A stretch of DNA of 64,000 nt from CBDIHH01 sp965279095 (GCA_965279095.1 CBDIHH010000003.1:496001-560000), one strand, 5' to 3'. Shown: positions 8,719 to 17,079, counted from the stretch's first letter. Translations and numbers: made by a program. Notes: generated by a model not told the origin, from the letters alone.

Positions 8719-9939
8719 TCAATCCGCCGGCTCGGCTTGCGGGAACCGCCCCAGAGTCCCCAGCAGCAGGGCGCCGACCACCATGGCGGCGGCGCAGGCG
8801 TAGAGGGCCGGGTCGTAGGATCCCGCCCGGTCCTGGGCAGCGCCCATGACGATGGGGCCGATCCCCGCGCCCAGGCTGAAGAAGGCCAGTTGCCAGCCGT
8901 AGATCTGGCCGTAGGCGCGCAGGCCGTAGTAGCGGCTGGTCAGATAGGCCAGCAGGTCCACCTCGGCGCCGGCCGCTAGACCCACCAGGAGGATCGGCGC
9001 CAGGGCGTAGCCCTGGATCAGCAGCAGGCAGGCGAGGGCGGGCAGGAGCAGGAAGGCCAGCCCTACGTAGGGGGCGTGAAACCGGTCGACCAGCAGGCCC
9101 ACGCAGATGCGCCCGACGATGATCGCCAGGCCGAGGTTGGCCATCATCCGCGCCGCCGCCGCGGGTTCCGCCCCCCGGTCGATGAGCATCGGCACCATGT
9201 GGATGATGACCGCCGCGATGGCCCCGGCCACCAGGAAGAAGGCTGCGCCCGTCTGCCAGAAGCGCGCGGTGCGCGCCGCTTGGCCCAGGCTCATCCCCGC
9301 CCGGGGGGCGAGCGCCGCGCCGTCCGCGGCCTCGGCCGCCGGCTTCTCGCGCAGGAACAGGAACACGATCGGCAGGGGCAGCAACAGGGTCGCGGCGGCC
9401 ATGCCCAGATAGCCGGCGCGCCAGCCGTGGTCGGCGATCAGCTGGCCGATCAGGATCGGTCCGGCCACGGCGGCCAGACCGGTGCCGGCGAGACTGAGGC
9501 CCAGGGCCAGCCCCCGCCGCCGGCTGAACCAGGAATTGACGGCCCGCGTCCAGACCGTCGGGGTGGTCCCGCCGCCCACCAGGGCCAGGACGATCCAGCC
9601 CGCATAGAGCGTCAGGACATTGGATGTGATGGCGGTCAGCGCCGCCAGGGCCAGGGCCAGGGCGATCATCGAGGTGATCCCCACCTTGCGCACGCCGGCC
9701 CGGTCGGTGAGCAGGCCGGCCAGCGGCGCGGCGACGATCAGGCCGCCCTGCAGGCACAGGTTCGCCGCGGACACCTCGCCACGGCTCCAGCCGAACTCGG
9801 TGGTCAGCGGTTTGACGAACAGGCCCATGGTGTAGAAGGGCAGGCCCATGGCGCCGAAGCCGACCCCCGCCATGGCCGCCAGGATCACCGCCCAGCCGCG
9901 GCGCAACTCCCCGTCGCCGCCCTCGTTCATCGCCGTCAT
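8719..9939 (-). CDS. MFS transporter, monocarboxylate/OFA-like
   Basis: The protein has 406 residues and 12 predicted membrane helices. The layout (GWAVILAAMAGVGFG, FGWSRGEVSAA in loop 1, GLLTDRAGVRKV as the MFS motif A region) matches the MCT/oxalate-formate-like branch of the major facilitator superfamily, whose members move small organic acids. The ATG at 9939 was chosen; an ATG three codons downstream is equally possible. It is monocistronic and diverges from the tautomerase-like gene at 10094. Likely role: uptake or efflux of a carboxylate intermediate of the surrounding pathway (inference). Confidence 0.87.
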   Translation of the reverse strand: MTAMNEGGDGELRRGWAVILAAMAGVGFGAMGLPFYTMGLFVKPLTTEFGWSRGEVSAANLCLQGGLIVAAPLAGLLTDRAGVRKVGITSMIALALALAALTAITSNVLTLYAGWIVLALVGGGTTPTVWTRAVNSWFSRRRGLALGLSLAGTGLAAVAGPILIGQLIADHGWRAGYLGMAAATLLLPLPIVFLFLREKPAAEAADGAALAPRAGMSLGQAARTARFWQTGAAFFLVAGAIAAVIIHMVPMLIDRGAEPAAAARMMANLGLAIIVGRICVGLLVDRFHAPYVGLAFLLLPALACLLLIQGYALAPILLVGLAAGAEVDLLAYLTSRYYGLRAYGQIYGWQLAFFSLGAGIGPIVMGAAQDRAGSYDPALYACAAAMVVGALLLGTLGRFPQAEPAD

Positions 9940-10093
9940 CGCGCCTTGCCCCCTGGAAACCGGCGGCGACAGTGGCGGTTAATCGGTCGGCGCGAAAGCC
10001 CCAGGTATCCGCGCAACGGACAGGATCCATGGCGGCCGTGCGCGGGATGCGGCCCGGCCCGATGGTGGCCGCTTCAGCCGCGCAGGATCCCGG

Positions 10094-10480
10094 ATGCCCA
10101 TCGTCGAGACCACGCTCATCGCCGGCTATGACGCCGTCGTCAAACAACGGCTGGTGACGGCCCTGACCCGGGCGGTGCGCAGCGTCGTCGACGCCGATCC
10201 CGCCGCCGTCATCGTGGTGCTGCGGGAGGTCGATCCGAGCTGCTGGGCGCGGGGCGGGGTCTCCCGCCAGCCGGGCCCCGCCCTCGACGCCGCCGTTGAG
10301 GTGGTCCGCCGCCATGCCGCCTCCAGCGGCCGGACCTATGACGCCTTCCACGAGGCCTACGGCGACGACGGCAGCCAGGTCTTCGCCGAGGGGCATGCCG
10401 CCGACGGGGCGGCCATCGTCGACCGCTACACCGTGCGCGGCGGCGCGGTGGTGGCGGTGACCTCCTGGGGCGATCATTGA
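10094..10480 (+). CDS. Tautomerase-like protein with extra C-terminal segment
   Basis: The protein has 128 residues. The first 60 (MPIVETTLIAGYDAVVKQ...LREVDPSCWARGG) look like a 4-oxalocrotonate tautomerase unit: Pro2, which becomes the N-terminal catalytic base after Met removal, a beta strand, an amphipathic helix and a second strand. About 65 residues follow that typical tautomerases of this size lack. The end (ADGAAIVDRYTVRGGAVVAVTSWGDH) resembles the final strands of SnoaL/NTF2-like folds, so the protein could be a fusion or a truncated composite. Its stop overlaps the TTG start of the dehydrogenase, indicating translational coupling. Likely role: keto-enol or isomerisation step on a pathway acid (inference). 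Confidence 0.65.
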   Translation: MPIVETTLIAGYDAVVKQRLVTALTRAVRSVVDADPAAVIVVLREVDPSCWARGGVSRQPGPALDAAVEVVRRHAASSGRTYDAFHEAYGDDGSQVFAEGHAADGAAIVDRYTVRGGAVVAVTSWGDH

Positions 10481-11445
10481 GCGCGTCGCTGCGCCATCCC
10501 CTGGGCGATCCCCGGGCGGTGGACACCGTCGCCCTCATCGGCTCGGGACTGATCGGCGCCGGCTGGGCGGCCTATTTCCTGGCCCGGGGGCTGTCCGTAC
10601 GCTGCTACGATCCCGATCCCGCGGCGTTCGAGCGGATGCGCGGGTCCATCGCCGCCGTCTGGCCGCACATGCGCCGGGCCGGCCTCGCCGCGACCGACGA
10701 TCCCCCGCCTTTCGAGGCCTTCGACACCATCGAGGCGGCCTGCGCCGGCGCCGGCTTCATCCAGGAGAACGGGCCGGAGAACCTGGCGGTCAAGCAGCGC
10801 CTGATGCAGCAGATCGACGCCGCCGCCGCGCCCGGGGCCGTGATCGCCAGCAGCACCTCGTCCTTGTTGCCCACCGACTTCCAGAGCCTGGCGGCGCGGC
10901 CGGATCGCATCCTCGCCGCCCACCCCTTCAACCCGCCCTCGCTGGTGCCCCTGGTGGAGATCGTCGGCGGCGACCTGACGGCGCCCGAGGCGGTGGACTG
11001 GGCCATGGCCTTCTTCGCCCAGGTGGGCAAGCGGCCCATCCGGGTGCGCCGCGAGGTGCCCGGCTATGTCGCCAACCGCATGACCGCCGCCCTCTACCGC
11101 GAGGCGGTCGATCTGGTGGCCTCGGGGGTCGCCACGGTCGAGGACGTCGACGCCGCCATCGCCTCGGGCCCCGGCCTGCGCTGGGCGGTGATGGGGCCGC
11201 ACCTGCTCTATCACCTGGGCGGCGGGCCCGGCGGCTACCGCCACTATCTGGACCACCTCGGCCCGGCCCAGGAACGCCGTTGGGCGACCCTGAAGACGCC
11301 CGAACTGACGGCGGACCTCAAGGCCGAGCTGGTGGCGGGGGTCGAGGCAGAGATCGCGGCCCTCGGCGGCGGCGACCTGGAAACCCGCCGCGACGAGGCT
11401 CTGGCGGAGATTCTTGCCATCGTGGCGCGAGCCAAGGGAACGTAG
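10477..11445 (+). CDS. 3-hydroxyacyl-CoA dehydrogenase family protein (carnitine/3-hydroxy acid dehydrogenase-like)
   Basis: The protein has 322 residues from a TTG start that overlaps the preceding TGA (TTGA). The N-terminal Rossmann motif ALIGSGLIGAGWA binds NAD+. Conserved SSTSSLL, AAHPFNPPSLVPLVEIVGG (catalytic His) and VPGYVANRM (Asn) identify the 3-hydroxyacyl-CoA dehydrogenase superfamily. The single-domain length of about 320 residues is that of L-carnitine dehydrogenase and lambda-crystallin-like enzymes, which oxidise free 3-hydroxy acids, rather than of FadB. A beta-keto acid cleavage enzyme at 20922-21806 could use the resulting 3-oxo acid, as in carnitine breakdown; that link is inferred. 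Confidence 0.85.
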   Translation: MSASLRHPLGDPRAVDTVALIGSGLIGAGWAAYFLARGLSVRCYDPDPAAFERMRGSIAAVWPHMRRAGLAATDDPPPFEAFDTIEAACAGAGFIQENGPENLAVKQRLMQQIDAAAAPGAVIASSTSSLLPTDFQSLAARPDRILAAHPFNPPSLVPLVEIVGGDLTAPEAVDWAMAFFAQVGKRPIRVRREVPGYVANRMTAALYREAVDLVASGVATVEDVDAAIASGPGLRWAVMGPHLLYHLGGGPGGYRHYLDHLGPAQERRWATLKTPELTADLKAELVAGVEAEIAALGGGDLETRRDEALAEILAIVARAKGT

Positions 11446-11473
11446 CGGGCGGGACCGGCGAAATAGGGTTGAG

Positions 11474-11601
11474 CCTCCACCGCGAAGCGGGGGAGGTGGG
11501 CCCCGGCTGCAAAGCCGGGGGTCGGAGGGGGCGGGCGGCGACGCGACGGTTCGCCCCCTCAGTCCCTTCGGGACAGCTCCCCCGCTACGCAGGGGAGCAT
11601 A
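11474..11601. repeat. 128-bp repeat, copy A
   Basis: This is the first of two directly repeated 128-bp units (the other at 11611-11738) separated by 9 bp. I find a single difference between them (gcggcgacg versus gcggcggcg). Each unit contains small palindromes (ccgcgaagcggggg; cccggctgcaaagccggg; tcccttcgggac) and no coding signal. It lies just after the dehydrogenase stop and may form part of a transcription end. Confidence 0.9.
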
Positions 11602-11610
11602 GGATCTGAT

Positions 11611-11738
11611 CCTCCACCGCGAAGCGGGGGAGGTGGGCCCCGGCTGCAAAGCCGGGGGTCGGAGGGGGCGGGCGGCGGCGCGACGGTTCGCCCCCTCAGT
11701 CCCTTCGGGACAGCTCCCCCGCTACGCAGGGGAGCATA
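11611..11738. repeat. 128-bp repeat, copy B
   Basis: This second copy of the unit is nearly identical to copy A in direct orientation, which indicates a recent local duplication or an active dispersed element. It ends 23 bp before the stop codon of the convergent alpha/beta hydrolase gene. Confidence 0.9.
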
Positions 11739-11760
11739 AGGGCAGATCCATCGGCCCGCC

Positions 11761-12576
11761 TCAGGCCTCGCGCAGGAAGCCCATGACCGCGTCGACGAAT
11801 TCCTCGGGGTCGGTGTCCATGGCGATGGCGCCCTGGGTCTTCAGGCTGACCAGCCGCGCCTCGGGCTTGCGCTGCGCCATGGCGTGGGTCTTGGCCTCGC
11901 CCATCTCGCCCGGGTGGGTCAACAGCATGATCGGATGCTTCAGCGCCAGGAAGCTGTCGGTCATGTCGTGGGTGAGGGCGGCGTTGTGCCCGTACCACCA
12001 CTTGGGCCCGGCCATGAGCCCCGTGAGCAGCAACCGGTGGGCCACCACCGGCCCGCCATAATATTCCTGACGCCGGAACTGCGCGGCCAGGTGCTCGCCC
12101 CCCGGCTCGGGCTTGTGGATGCGGCCTTCCTGTTCGTGCGGGACCAGCCGGTCCCACATGGCCTTCATGTCTTCCGCAGAGGACAGGGTCGGACCGTAGA
12201 GCACCAGCTTGCCGGCGCGCTCGGGATGCAGCGTCGCCAGCTCCACCGCCACCCGGATGCCGGTGTGGTGACCGAGCAGGTGGGCGACGGGCACGTCCAG
12301 GGCGTCGAGGACGGCCATGGCCGCGTCGACATAGTCGAAGATCGTCGAGGGCGTCTCCGGCGCGTCGGACATGCCGAAGCCCGGCATGTCGACCCCCAGC
12401 AGCCGCTGGCCGGCGCGGGCGAAGGCGGGGAAGGCGGGCGCGAAATCCAGGGTCGAGGTGGGCGCCTGGTGCAGCAGGACCAGGGGCGCCCCCTCGCCGC
12501 CGGTGTCATAGACATGGACCTGGCCCTTGGGGCCCTGGACATAGCGGCGGGTGGCGATGGGGGCTGTGGGGTGCAT
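11761..12576 (-). CDS. Alpha/beta-hydrolase fold protein H1 with GHHTG elbow
   Basis: The protein has 271 residues and no signal peptide. Fold markers are PLVLLHQAPTS (strand 3 and oxyanion region), GVDMPGFGMSD (strand 4) and LLGHHTGIRVAVELA (strand 5 and helix C). The nucleophile elbow reads G102-H-H104-T-G106, so His replaces the normal Ser/Cys/Asp nucleophile. The C-terminal segment where the catalytic His normally sits reads KTQGAIAMDTDPEEF, with no His. A classical hydrolytic triad is therefore absent. It is 271 residues long and closely similar to H4 (30625-31440), and shares the elbow with H2, H3 and H5. It lies directly downstream of H2. The reaction is unknown. Confidence 0.85.
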   Translation of the reverse strand: MHPTAPIATRRYVQGPKGQVHVYDTGGEGAPLVLLHQAPTSTLDFAPAFPAFARAGQRLLGVDMPGFGMSDAPETPSTIFDYVDAAMAVLDALDVPVAHLLGHHTGIRVAVELATLHPERAGKLVLYGPTLSSAEDMKAMWDRLVPHEQEGRIHKPEPGGEHLAAQFRRQEYYGGPVVAHRLLLTGLMAGPKWWYGHNAALTHDMTDSFLALKHPIMLLTHPGEMGEAKTHAMAQRKPEARLVSLKTQGAIAMDTDPEEFVDAVMGFLREA

Positions 12577-12582
12577 GGGCGT

Positions 12583-13442
12583 CTAGGCTCCCGACCCGGG
12601 CTCGAGGCGCCCGAACGGATCCTCGTCCGGCGCGTCGAAATAGCTGCGGGCCAGCCGCGCCGCGTCGGCGGTGTGGACGTCGAGGAAACCGTGGACCAGT
12701 TCGGGACCTCCAGGATGCGGCCGTTGTTCAGGAGCGGCGCCGCGCGGCGGGTGTACTGGGTGAGGTCGTCGCCGGGATTGAGGATCAGCAGCGGCTGGGC
12801 GATCTGGGCGATGATCGGCTCGCGGCGGAAGTTGATCGCCGCCTGGTGCCCCCACCAGCTGCGCCCCCGCCCCAGCAGGCGCTCGGGGAAGCTGTCGGCG
12901 GCCTCTTCCAGGGTCTTGCCCCCCTGGCGCTGCCAGAACCAGTAGTTGCTCCACATTTTCGCCAGGTGCGAGCCATCCTCGGAGACCGGGTCGGGGCCAT
13001 ATTCGGCGAGGAAGCCCGCGCGCTCGTCCTCGTTCCAGATCGACATCGACACCACCATCAGCCGCCGCACCCGCCCAGGGTGGCGATGGGCGACATCCAG
13101 GGCGATCAGAGAGCCGGTGTGATAGCCGATCAGATCGACCGGCTCCTCGACGCCGAGGCTGTCGAGCAGGCCGACCATGGCGTCGGCGTAGTCGTCGATA
13201 GTGGGCTCTTTATCCGTGGCGTCGGAATAGCCGAAGCCGGGGCTGTCGGGCGCCAGGGCCAGGCGATCGCGGCCAAGGTCGCCGAGGAGCCGCTCGTAGA
13301 TGCGGCCCGAATGCGGGCTCATGTGGAAGCACATCACCGGCGGACGGCCGGTGTCCGTCGCGGGGCGGGCGATGCGCAGGTGCATCTGCCGGCCGCCCAC
13401 GTCCTGATATTGCCGCCGCACGGGCGCTTGGGGGTCTGTCAT
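12583..13442 (-). pseudogene. Alpha/beta-hydrolase fold protein H2 (GYHTG elbow), interrupted by a frameshift
   Basis: The frame from the ATG at 13442 reads normally through PVMCFHMSPHSGR, DLIGYHTGSLIAL (elbow His108 instead of Ser) and LLILNPGDD to LEVPN near 12700. It then runs on in a non-native frame. The expected C-terminus (LVHGFLDVHTADAARLARSY...LEPGSGA) continues in another frame to a stop at 12583. One missing base at gaactgg (about 12699-12704), for example AACCTGG read as AACTGG, would restore a 286-residue protein. It is either a real inactivating mutation or a sequencing error; everything else looks conserved. It is upstream of H1 in the same operon. Confidence 0.75.
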
Positions 13443-13559
13443 GACGCCAGACTAGGCACGGGGCGGCGGCGGGGCAACCGCCCCCGCCAAGTGGCATTCC
13501 CCGTCGGGGTCACTATCTATGGTCAGTCGCCGACGTCGGCAGGCTACGAGAGGGTTTCC

Positions 13560-13808
13560 ATGGGCGAGGTGATCCGGTTCGGCATTCTGCGGGTCGGCCG
13601 CCACTGGGCCGTCGTCACCGACCACGGCGACCGCGCCAACTACGCCTCCCGCGAGCAGGCCATCGAGGCGGCGCGGCAGATGGCTGAGGTCCAGAGGGGC
13701 TTCGGCCGCACCGTGGAGCTACTGGCCCAGGGCGAGACCTTCGACATCGAAGTAGGGCCTCTGGCCCGCCGCCCCGACGCCTCCGAGGGCGAGGGCCGCG
13801 CCGGTTAG
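13560..13808 (+). CDS. Small hypothetical protein (82 aa)
   Basis: The protein has 82 residues from the ATG at 13560, after an 'agaggg' ribosome-binding sequence. It begins MGEVIRFGILRVGRHWAVV, then SREQAIEAARQMAEV and RTVELLAQGETFDIEVG, suggesting a beta-beta-alpha-beta-beta fold. Such short beta-alpha proteins are seen in DUF2188-like families, but I cannot assign one. It lies between the divergent H2 gene and the convergent SDR gene, with 7 bp to the SDR stop. Its function is unknown. Confidence 0.6.
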   Translation: MGEVIRFGILRVGRHWAVVTDHGDRANYASREQAIEAARQMAEVQRGFGRTVELLAQGETFDIEVGPLARRPDASEGEGRAG

Positions 13809-13815
13809 CGCCCGG

Positions 13816-14592
13816 CTATTCCGCGGTCCAGCCCCCGTCCACCACCATGGACGAGCCCGTCATCAGGGCCGAGGCGTCCGACGCCAGGAACAGCACCGCG
13901 CCCATCAGGTCCTCGACCTGGCCGATGCGGCCCAGCTTGATCTTGGACAGCACCGATTCCTTGAAGGCGGCATCCTCGAACATCGGCTTGGTCAGCGGAG
14001 TCTCGATGAAGGTCGGGGCGATGGTGTTGGAGCGCACCCCGTGCGGCGCCAGGTCCAGGGCCATGGACTTGGACAGGCCCTCCAGCGCCCATTTGGACGC
14101 GCAGTAGAGGCTGCGGCGGGGGCCGCCGACGTGGCCCATCTGCGACGACATGTGGATGATCGAGCCGCGCCGGCCCTCTTCGACCATGCGCGCGGCGACC
14201 GCCTGGGCGACGAAGAAGGCGGCCTTCAGGTTCAGGTCGAGGACGGCGTCGTAGTCCGCGATGGTGACGTCGGAAAACGGCTTGGGCCGGTTGGTGCCGG
14301 CGTTGTTGACGAGGATGTCCTCGGCCGGCCGCGCCGCGATGGCGGCCTGCATGGCCGGCAGGTCGCCGACATCCAGCACCAGGGCCTCGGCGCTCCCCCC
14401 GGCCGCGCGGATGGCCTCGGCCCCCGCCTCGATCTCGGCGGCCGAGCGGGCGCACAGGGTGACGTGGGCGCCGGCGTCCGCCAGGGCGGCGGCGGCGGCC
14501 AGGCCGATGCCGCGCCCCGCCCCCGTCACCAGGGCCCGCCGGCCGTCGAGACGGAAGGACGGGGTCTTGGGCAGGGGGGGCAGGGCGCTCAT
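13816..14592 (-). CDS. Short-chain dehydrogenase/reductase
   Basis: The protein has 258 residues from the ATG at 14592. It is a classical SDR: cofactor motif ALVTGAGRGIGLA near residue 20, NNAG at about 96-99, catalytic Ser in IIHMSSQMG and YCASK (Tyr-x-x-x-Lys), and a C-terminal TGSSMVVDGGW. These enzymes oxidise or reduce alcohol/ketone groups with NAD(P)H. It follows the histidinol-dehydrogenase-like gene by 5 bp, so the two oxidoreductases form one operon behind the LacI-type operator at 15942. They may act in sequence on the same alcohol-to-acid conversion (inference). Confidence 0.9.
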   Translation of the reverse strand: MSALPPLPKTPSFRLDGRRALVTGAGRGIGLAAAAALADAGAHVTLCARSAAEIEAGAEAIRAAGGSAEALVLDVGDLPAMQAAIAARPAEDILVNNAGTNRPKPFSDVTIADYDAVLDLNLKAAFFVAQAVAARMVEEGRRGSIIHMSSQMGHVGGPRRSLYCASKWALEGLSKSMALDLAPHGVRSNTIAPTFIETPLTKPMFEDAAFKESVLSKIKLGRIGQVEDLMGAVLFLASDASALMTGSSMVVDGGWTAE

Positions 14593-14597
14593 GGGGC

Positions 14598-15929
14598 CTA
14601 TTCCGCAGCGACGGGGATGCTGGGCGCCGCCGCCCCGCCGTAGGGCACGTCCTTGTGGCCGTAGCGGCGCACGCGGATGTTGGCCTGCTCGCCGTGGCCG
14701 GCGAAGCCTTCCAGGGCGCACAGGCGCGAGCAGTATTCGCCGATCATGGCCGAGGCCTCGTCGGTCATCACCTTCTGGTAGGTGCAGGTCTTGATGAACT
14801 TGCCCACCCACAGGCCGCCCGTGTAGCGCGCCGCCTTCTTGGTGGGCAGGGTGTGGTTGGTGCCGATGACCTTGTCGCCGAACGAGACGTTGGTGCGGGC
14901 CCCCAGGAACAGGGCGCCGTAGTTGGTCATGTGGTTGAGGAAGTAGTCCGGATCGCGGGTCATCACCTGGACGTGCTCGGAGGCGATGTCATCGGCGATG
15001 CGCACCATCTCGGCGTCGTCCTCGGCGACGATCACCTCGCCGAAGGCCTCCCACGCCCGGCGGGCGATGTCGGCGGTGGGCAGGATCTGCAACAGGCGCT
15101 CGATCTGGGCCATGGTGTCGCGCGCCAGGGCCTCCGACGTGGTCAGCAGGATGGCCGGCGAGTCCGGCCCGTGCTCGGCCTGGCCGAGCAGGTCGGTGGC
15201 GCACAGCTCCCCGTCGACGCTGTCGTCGGCGATGACCAGGGTCTCGGTGGGACCGGCGAACAGGTCGATGCCCACGCGGCCGAACAGCTGGCGCTTGGCT
15301 TCGGCGACGAAGGCGTTGCCGGGGCCCACCAGGATATCCACCGGCTGCATGGTCGCGGTGCCGATGGCCATGGCGCCGACCGCCTGGATGCCGCCGAGGC
15401 ACCAGATCTCATCGGCGCCGGCCATGGCCTGGGCGGCGACGATGGCCGGGGCGGGGGCGCCGTTGAAGGGCGGCGCGCAGGTGACGACGCGCTTCACGCC
15501 GGCCACCTTGGCGGTGATCACGCTCATGTGGGCGGACGCCAGCAGCGGATACTTGCCGCCGGGAACATAGCAGCCGGCCGCGTTCAGGGGGATGTGCCGG
15601 TGGCCCAGGATCACGCCGGGCAGGGTCTCCACCTCGACGTCCTTCATGGAGTCGCGCTGGATCTGGGCGAAGTTGCGCACCTGCTTCTGGGCGAACTCGA
15701 TGTCGTGGATGTCCTGCTTCGACAGCTGGTCGATGCAGCCCTGGATCTCGGCGGGGGTGAGGCGATAGTCCTCGCGGTCCCATTTGTCGAAGCGGATGCT
15801 CAGCTCGCGCACCGCCGCGTCGCCGCGGGTCTCGATGTCCGCCAGGATGCCTTCGACGGTGTCGCGCACCTTCGCGTCAGACTCTGCCTTCGCCGCCGCG
15901 GTCGCGCCGCGCTTCAACCACTGGGCCAT
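14598..15929 (-). CDS. Histidinol dehydrogenase family oxidoreductase (HpsN-like)
   Basis: The protein has 443 residues from the ATG at 15929. It has the zinc-dependent HisD fold with the metal and catalytic positions retained: LLGQAEHGPDSPA (Gln and His ligands), IASEHVQVMTRD (Glu-His catalytic pair), SFGDKVIGTNHTLPT (Asp ligand) and EGFAGHGEQANIRV (His ligand). The context is catabolic, with an SDR partner and a LacI regulator and no his genes, so it is probably not histidine biosynthesis. Catabolic HisD relatives such as sulfopropanediol 3-dehydrogenase oxidise a primary alcohol to an acid in two NAD+ steps. The exact substrate cannot be told. Confidence 0.87.
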   Translation of the reverse strand: MAQWLKRGATAAAKAESDAKVRDTVEGILADIETRGDAAVRELSIRFDKWDREDYRLTPAEIQGCIDQLSKQDIHDIEFAQKQVRNFAQIQRDSMKDVEVETLPGVILGHRHIPLNAAGCYVPGGKYPLLASAHMSVITAKVAGVKRVVTCAPPFNGAPAPAIVAAQAMAGADEIWCLGGIQAVGAMAIGTATMQPVDILVGPGNAFVAEAKRQLFGRVGIDLFAGPTETLVIADDSVDGELCATDLLGQAEHGPDSPAILLTTSEALARDTMAQIERLLQILPTADIARRAWEAFGEVIVAEDDAEMVRIADDIASEHVQVMTRDPDYFLNHMTNYGALFLGARTNVSFGDKVIGTNHTLPTKKAARYTGGLWVGKFIKTCTYQKVMTDEASAMIGEYCSRLCALEGFAGHGEQANIRVRRYGHKDVPYGGAAAPSIPVAAE

Positions 15930-15941
15930 GTTGGCGCCTCC

Positions 15942-15961
15942 TATTGCATACGTATGCAATA
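15942..15961. promoter_or_regulatory. Perfect 20-bp palindrome, probable LacI-type operator
   Basis: TATTGCATACGTATGCAATA is a perfect inverted repeat centred at 15951/15952, in the 76-bp gap between the reverse HisD-like gene (start 15929) and the forward LacI regulator (start 16006). Even-spaced palindromes with a central CG are typical LacI/PurR-family sites. The position predicts repression of the dehydrogenase operon and autoregulation. Confidence 0.85.
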
Positions 15962-16005
15962 TCAGACACTCTGGGTTTGGCAACCCGGCGTCCCGAAAAT
16001 ACCGC

Positions 16006-17076
16006 ATGACCAGAGCCCCCGCCGAGTCCCTCCGACGACCGGCCACCGCCACCGATGTGGCGGCCATGGCCGGGGTGTCGCAGTCGGCGGTGTCGCGGGT
16101 GTTCACCCCCGGCGCCAGCGTCTCGGCAGACATGCGGGCCAAGGTCGAGGCGGCGGCGCGGAGCCTCGGCTACCGGCCCAACCTCATCGCCCGATCCCTG
16201 ATCACCCGCCGGTCGCGCATCATCGGCGTGGCCATGGCCTATATGCAGAACCAGTTCTATCCGGCCCTGCTGGAGGCCCTGTCGACGCGATTGCACGCCG
16301 CCGGCTACCGCATCCTGCTGTTCACCCCCGAGCCCGACGCCTCCGGCGACCCGGTGCTCGAGGAGGTGCTGCGCTATCAGGTGGACGCCCTGGTCCTGGC
16401 CTCCACCGCCCTGTCGTCGCACCTGGCCGAGGACTGCCGCCGCGCCGGCGTGCCTGTGGTGATGGTCAATCGCCGCGCCTCTGCCGCCTCGGTCTCCAGC
16501 GTCACCGGCCAGAACGATATCGGCGGCGAGGTGATCGCGCGGTTCCTGGCCGCCGGGGGGCACCGGCGCCCCGCCTTCATCGCCGGCCTGGAGGATTCCT
16601 CCACCAGCCGCAGCCGCGAGGCCGGCTTCGCCAGGGGGCTGAAGGCCCTGGGTTTGCCCGCGCCCCTGCGGGCTTCCGGCCACTACACTTTCGAAGGCGC
16701 GCGCGAGGCGACCCGGGCCCTGTTGTCCGGGCCGGATCGGCCGGACGCGATCTTCTGCGCCAACGACCACATGGCCTTCGCCGCCCTCGAGACGGCGCGG
16801 TCGGAGTTCGGCCTCGAGGTGGGGCGCGAGCTGTCCATCGTCGGCTTCGACGACGTCGACCTGGCCGCCTGGCCCAGCTTCTCCCTCACCACCTTCTCGC
16901 AGCCCGTCGCGGCCATGGCGGACCAGGTGGTGGCCATCCTCGAGCGGCTGCTGGCCGAGCCGTCAGCCCCCAGCGCCGAGCAGATGGCGCCGGGCGCGCT
17001 GATCGTGCGGGATTCGGCCCGGCGGCCGAGGCAGGGGCTGTCGATGGTGGACGGGCGGACAGTCTGGTCTCTCTGA
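16006..17076 (+). CDS. LacI-family transcriptional regulator
   Basis: The protein has 356 residues from the ATG at 16006. The N-terminal helix-turn-helix (TATDVAAMAGVSQSAVSRVF, residues about 14-33) and hinge (VEAAARSLGYRPNLIAR) are classical LacI. A periplasmic-binding-protein-like effector domain follows (RIIGVAMAYMQNQFYP, DAIFCANDHMAF, LSIVGFDDVDLAAWP). It is divergent from the HisD/SDR operon across the 20-bp palindrome, which is its likely operator. It is the only sequence-specific regulator inside the large catabolic region, so it may control more than the adjacent operon; that is inference. Confidence 0.93.
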   Translation: MTRAPAESLRRPATATDVAAMAGVSQSAVSRVFTPGASVSADMRAKVEAAARSLGYRPNLIARSLITRRSRIIGVAMAYMQNQFYPALLEALSTRLHAAGYRILLFTPEPDASGDPVLEEVLRYQVDALVLASTALSSHLAEDCRRAGVPVVMVNRRASAASVSSVTGQNDIGGEVIARFLAAGGHRRPAFIAGLEDSSTSRSREAGFARGLKALGLPAPLRASGHYTFEGAREATRALLSGPDRPDAIFCANDHMAFAALETARSEFGLEVGRELSIVGFDDVDLAAWPSFSLTTFSQPVAAMADQVVAILERLLAEPSAPSAEQMAPGALIVRDSARRPRQGLSMVDGRTVWSL

Positions 17077-17079
17077 TCC

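Noticed and set aside
8525..10477. 650-codon open frame on the minus strand covering the MFS gene
   Set aside because: It is an out-of-frame Gly/Arg/Pro-rich shadow of the MFS gene at 8719-9939; high GC leaves such frames open by chance.
12165..12582. 425-aa version of hydrolase H2 running into the H1 gene
   Set aside because: The tail after LEVPN is out-of-frame reading over H1; the native C-terminus is found in another frame ending at 12583.
14598..15929. Histidine biosynthesis hisD
   Set aside because: There are no his neighbours; the operon with an SDR and LacI operator indicates a catabolic homologue.
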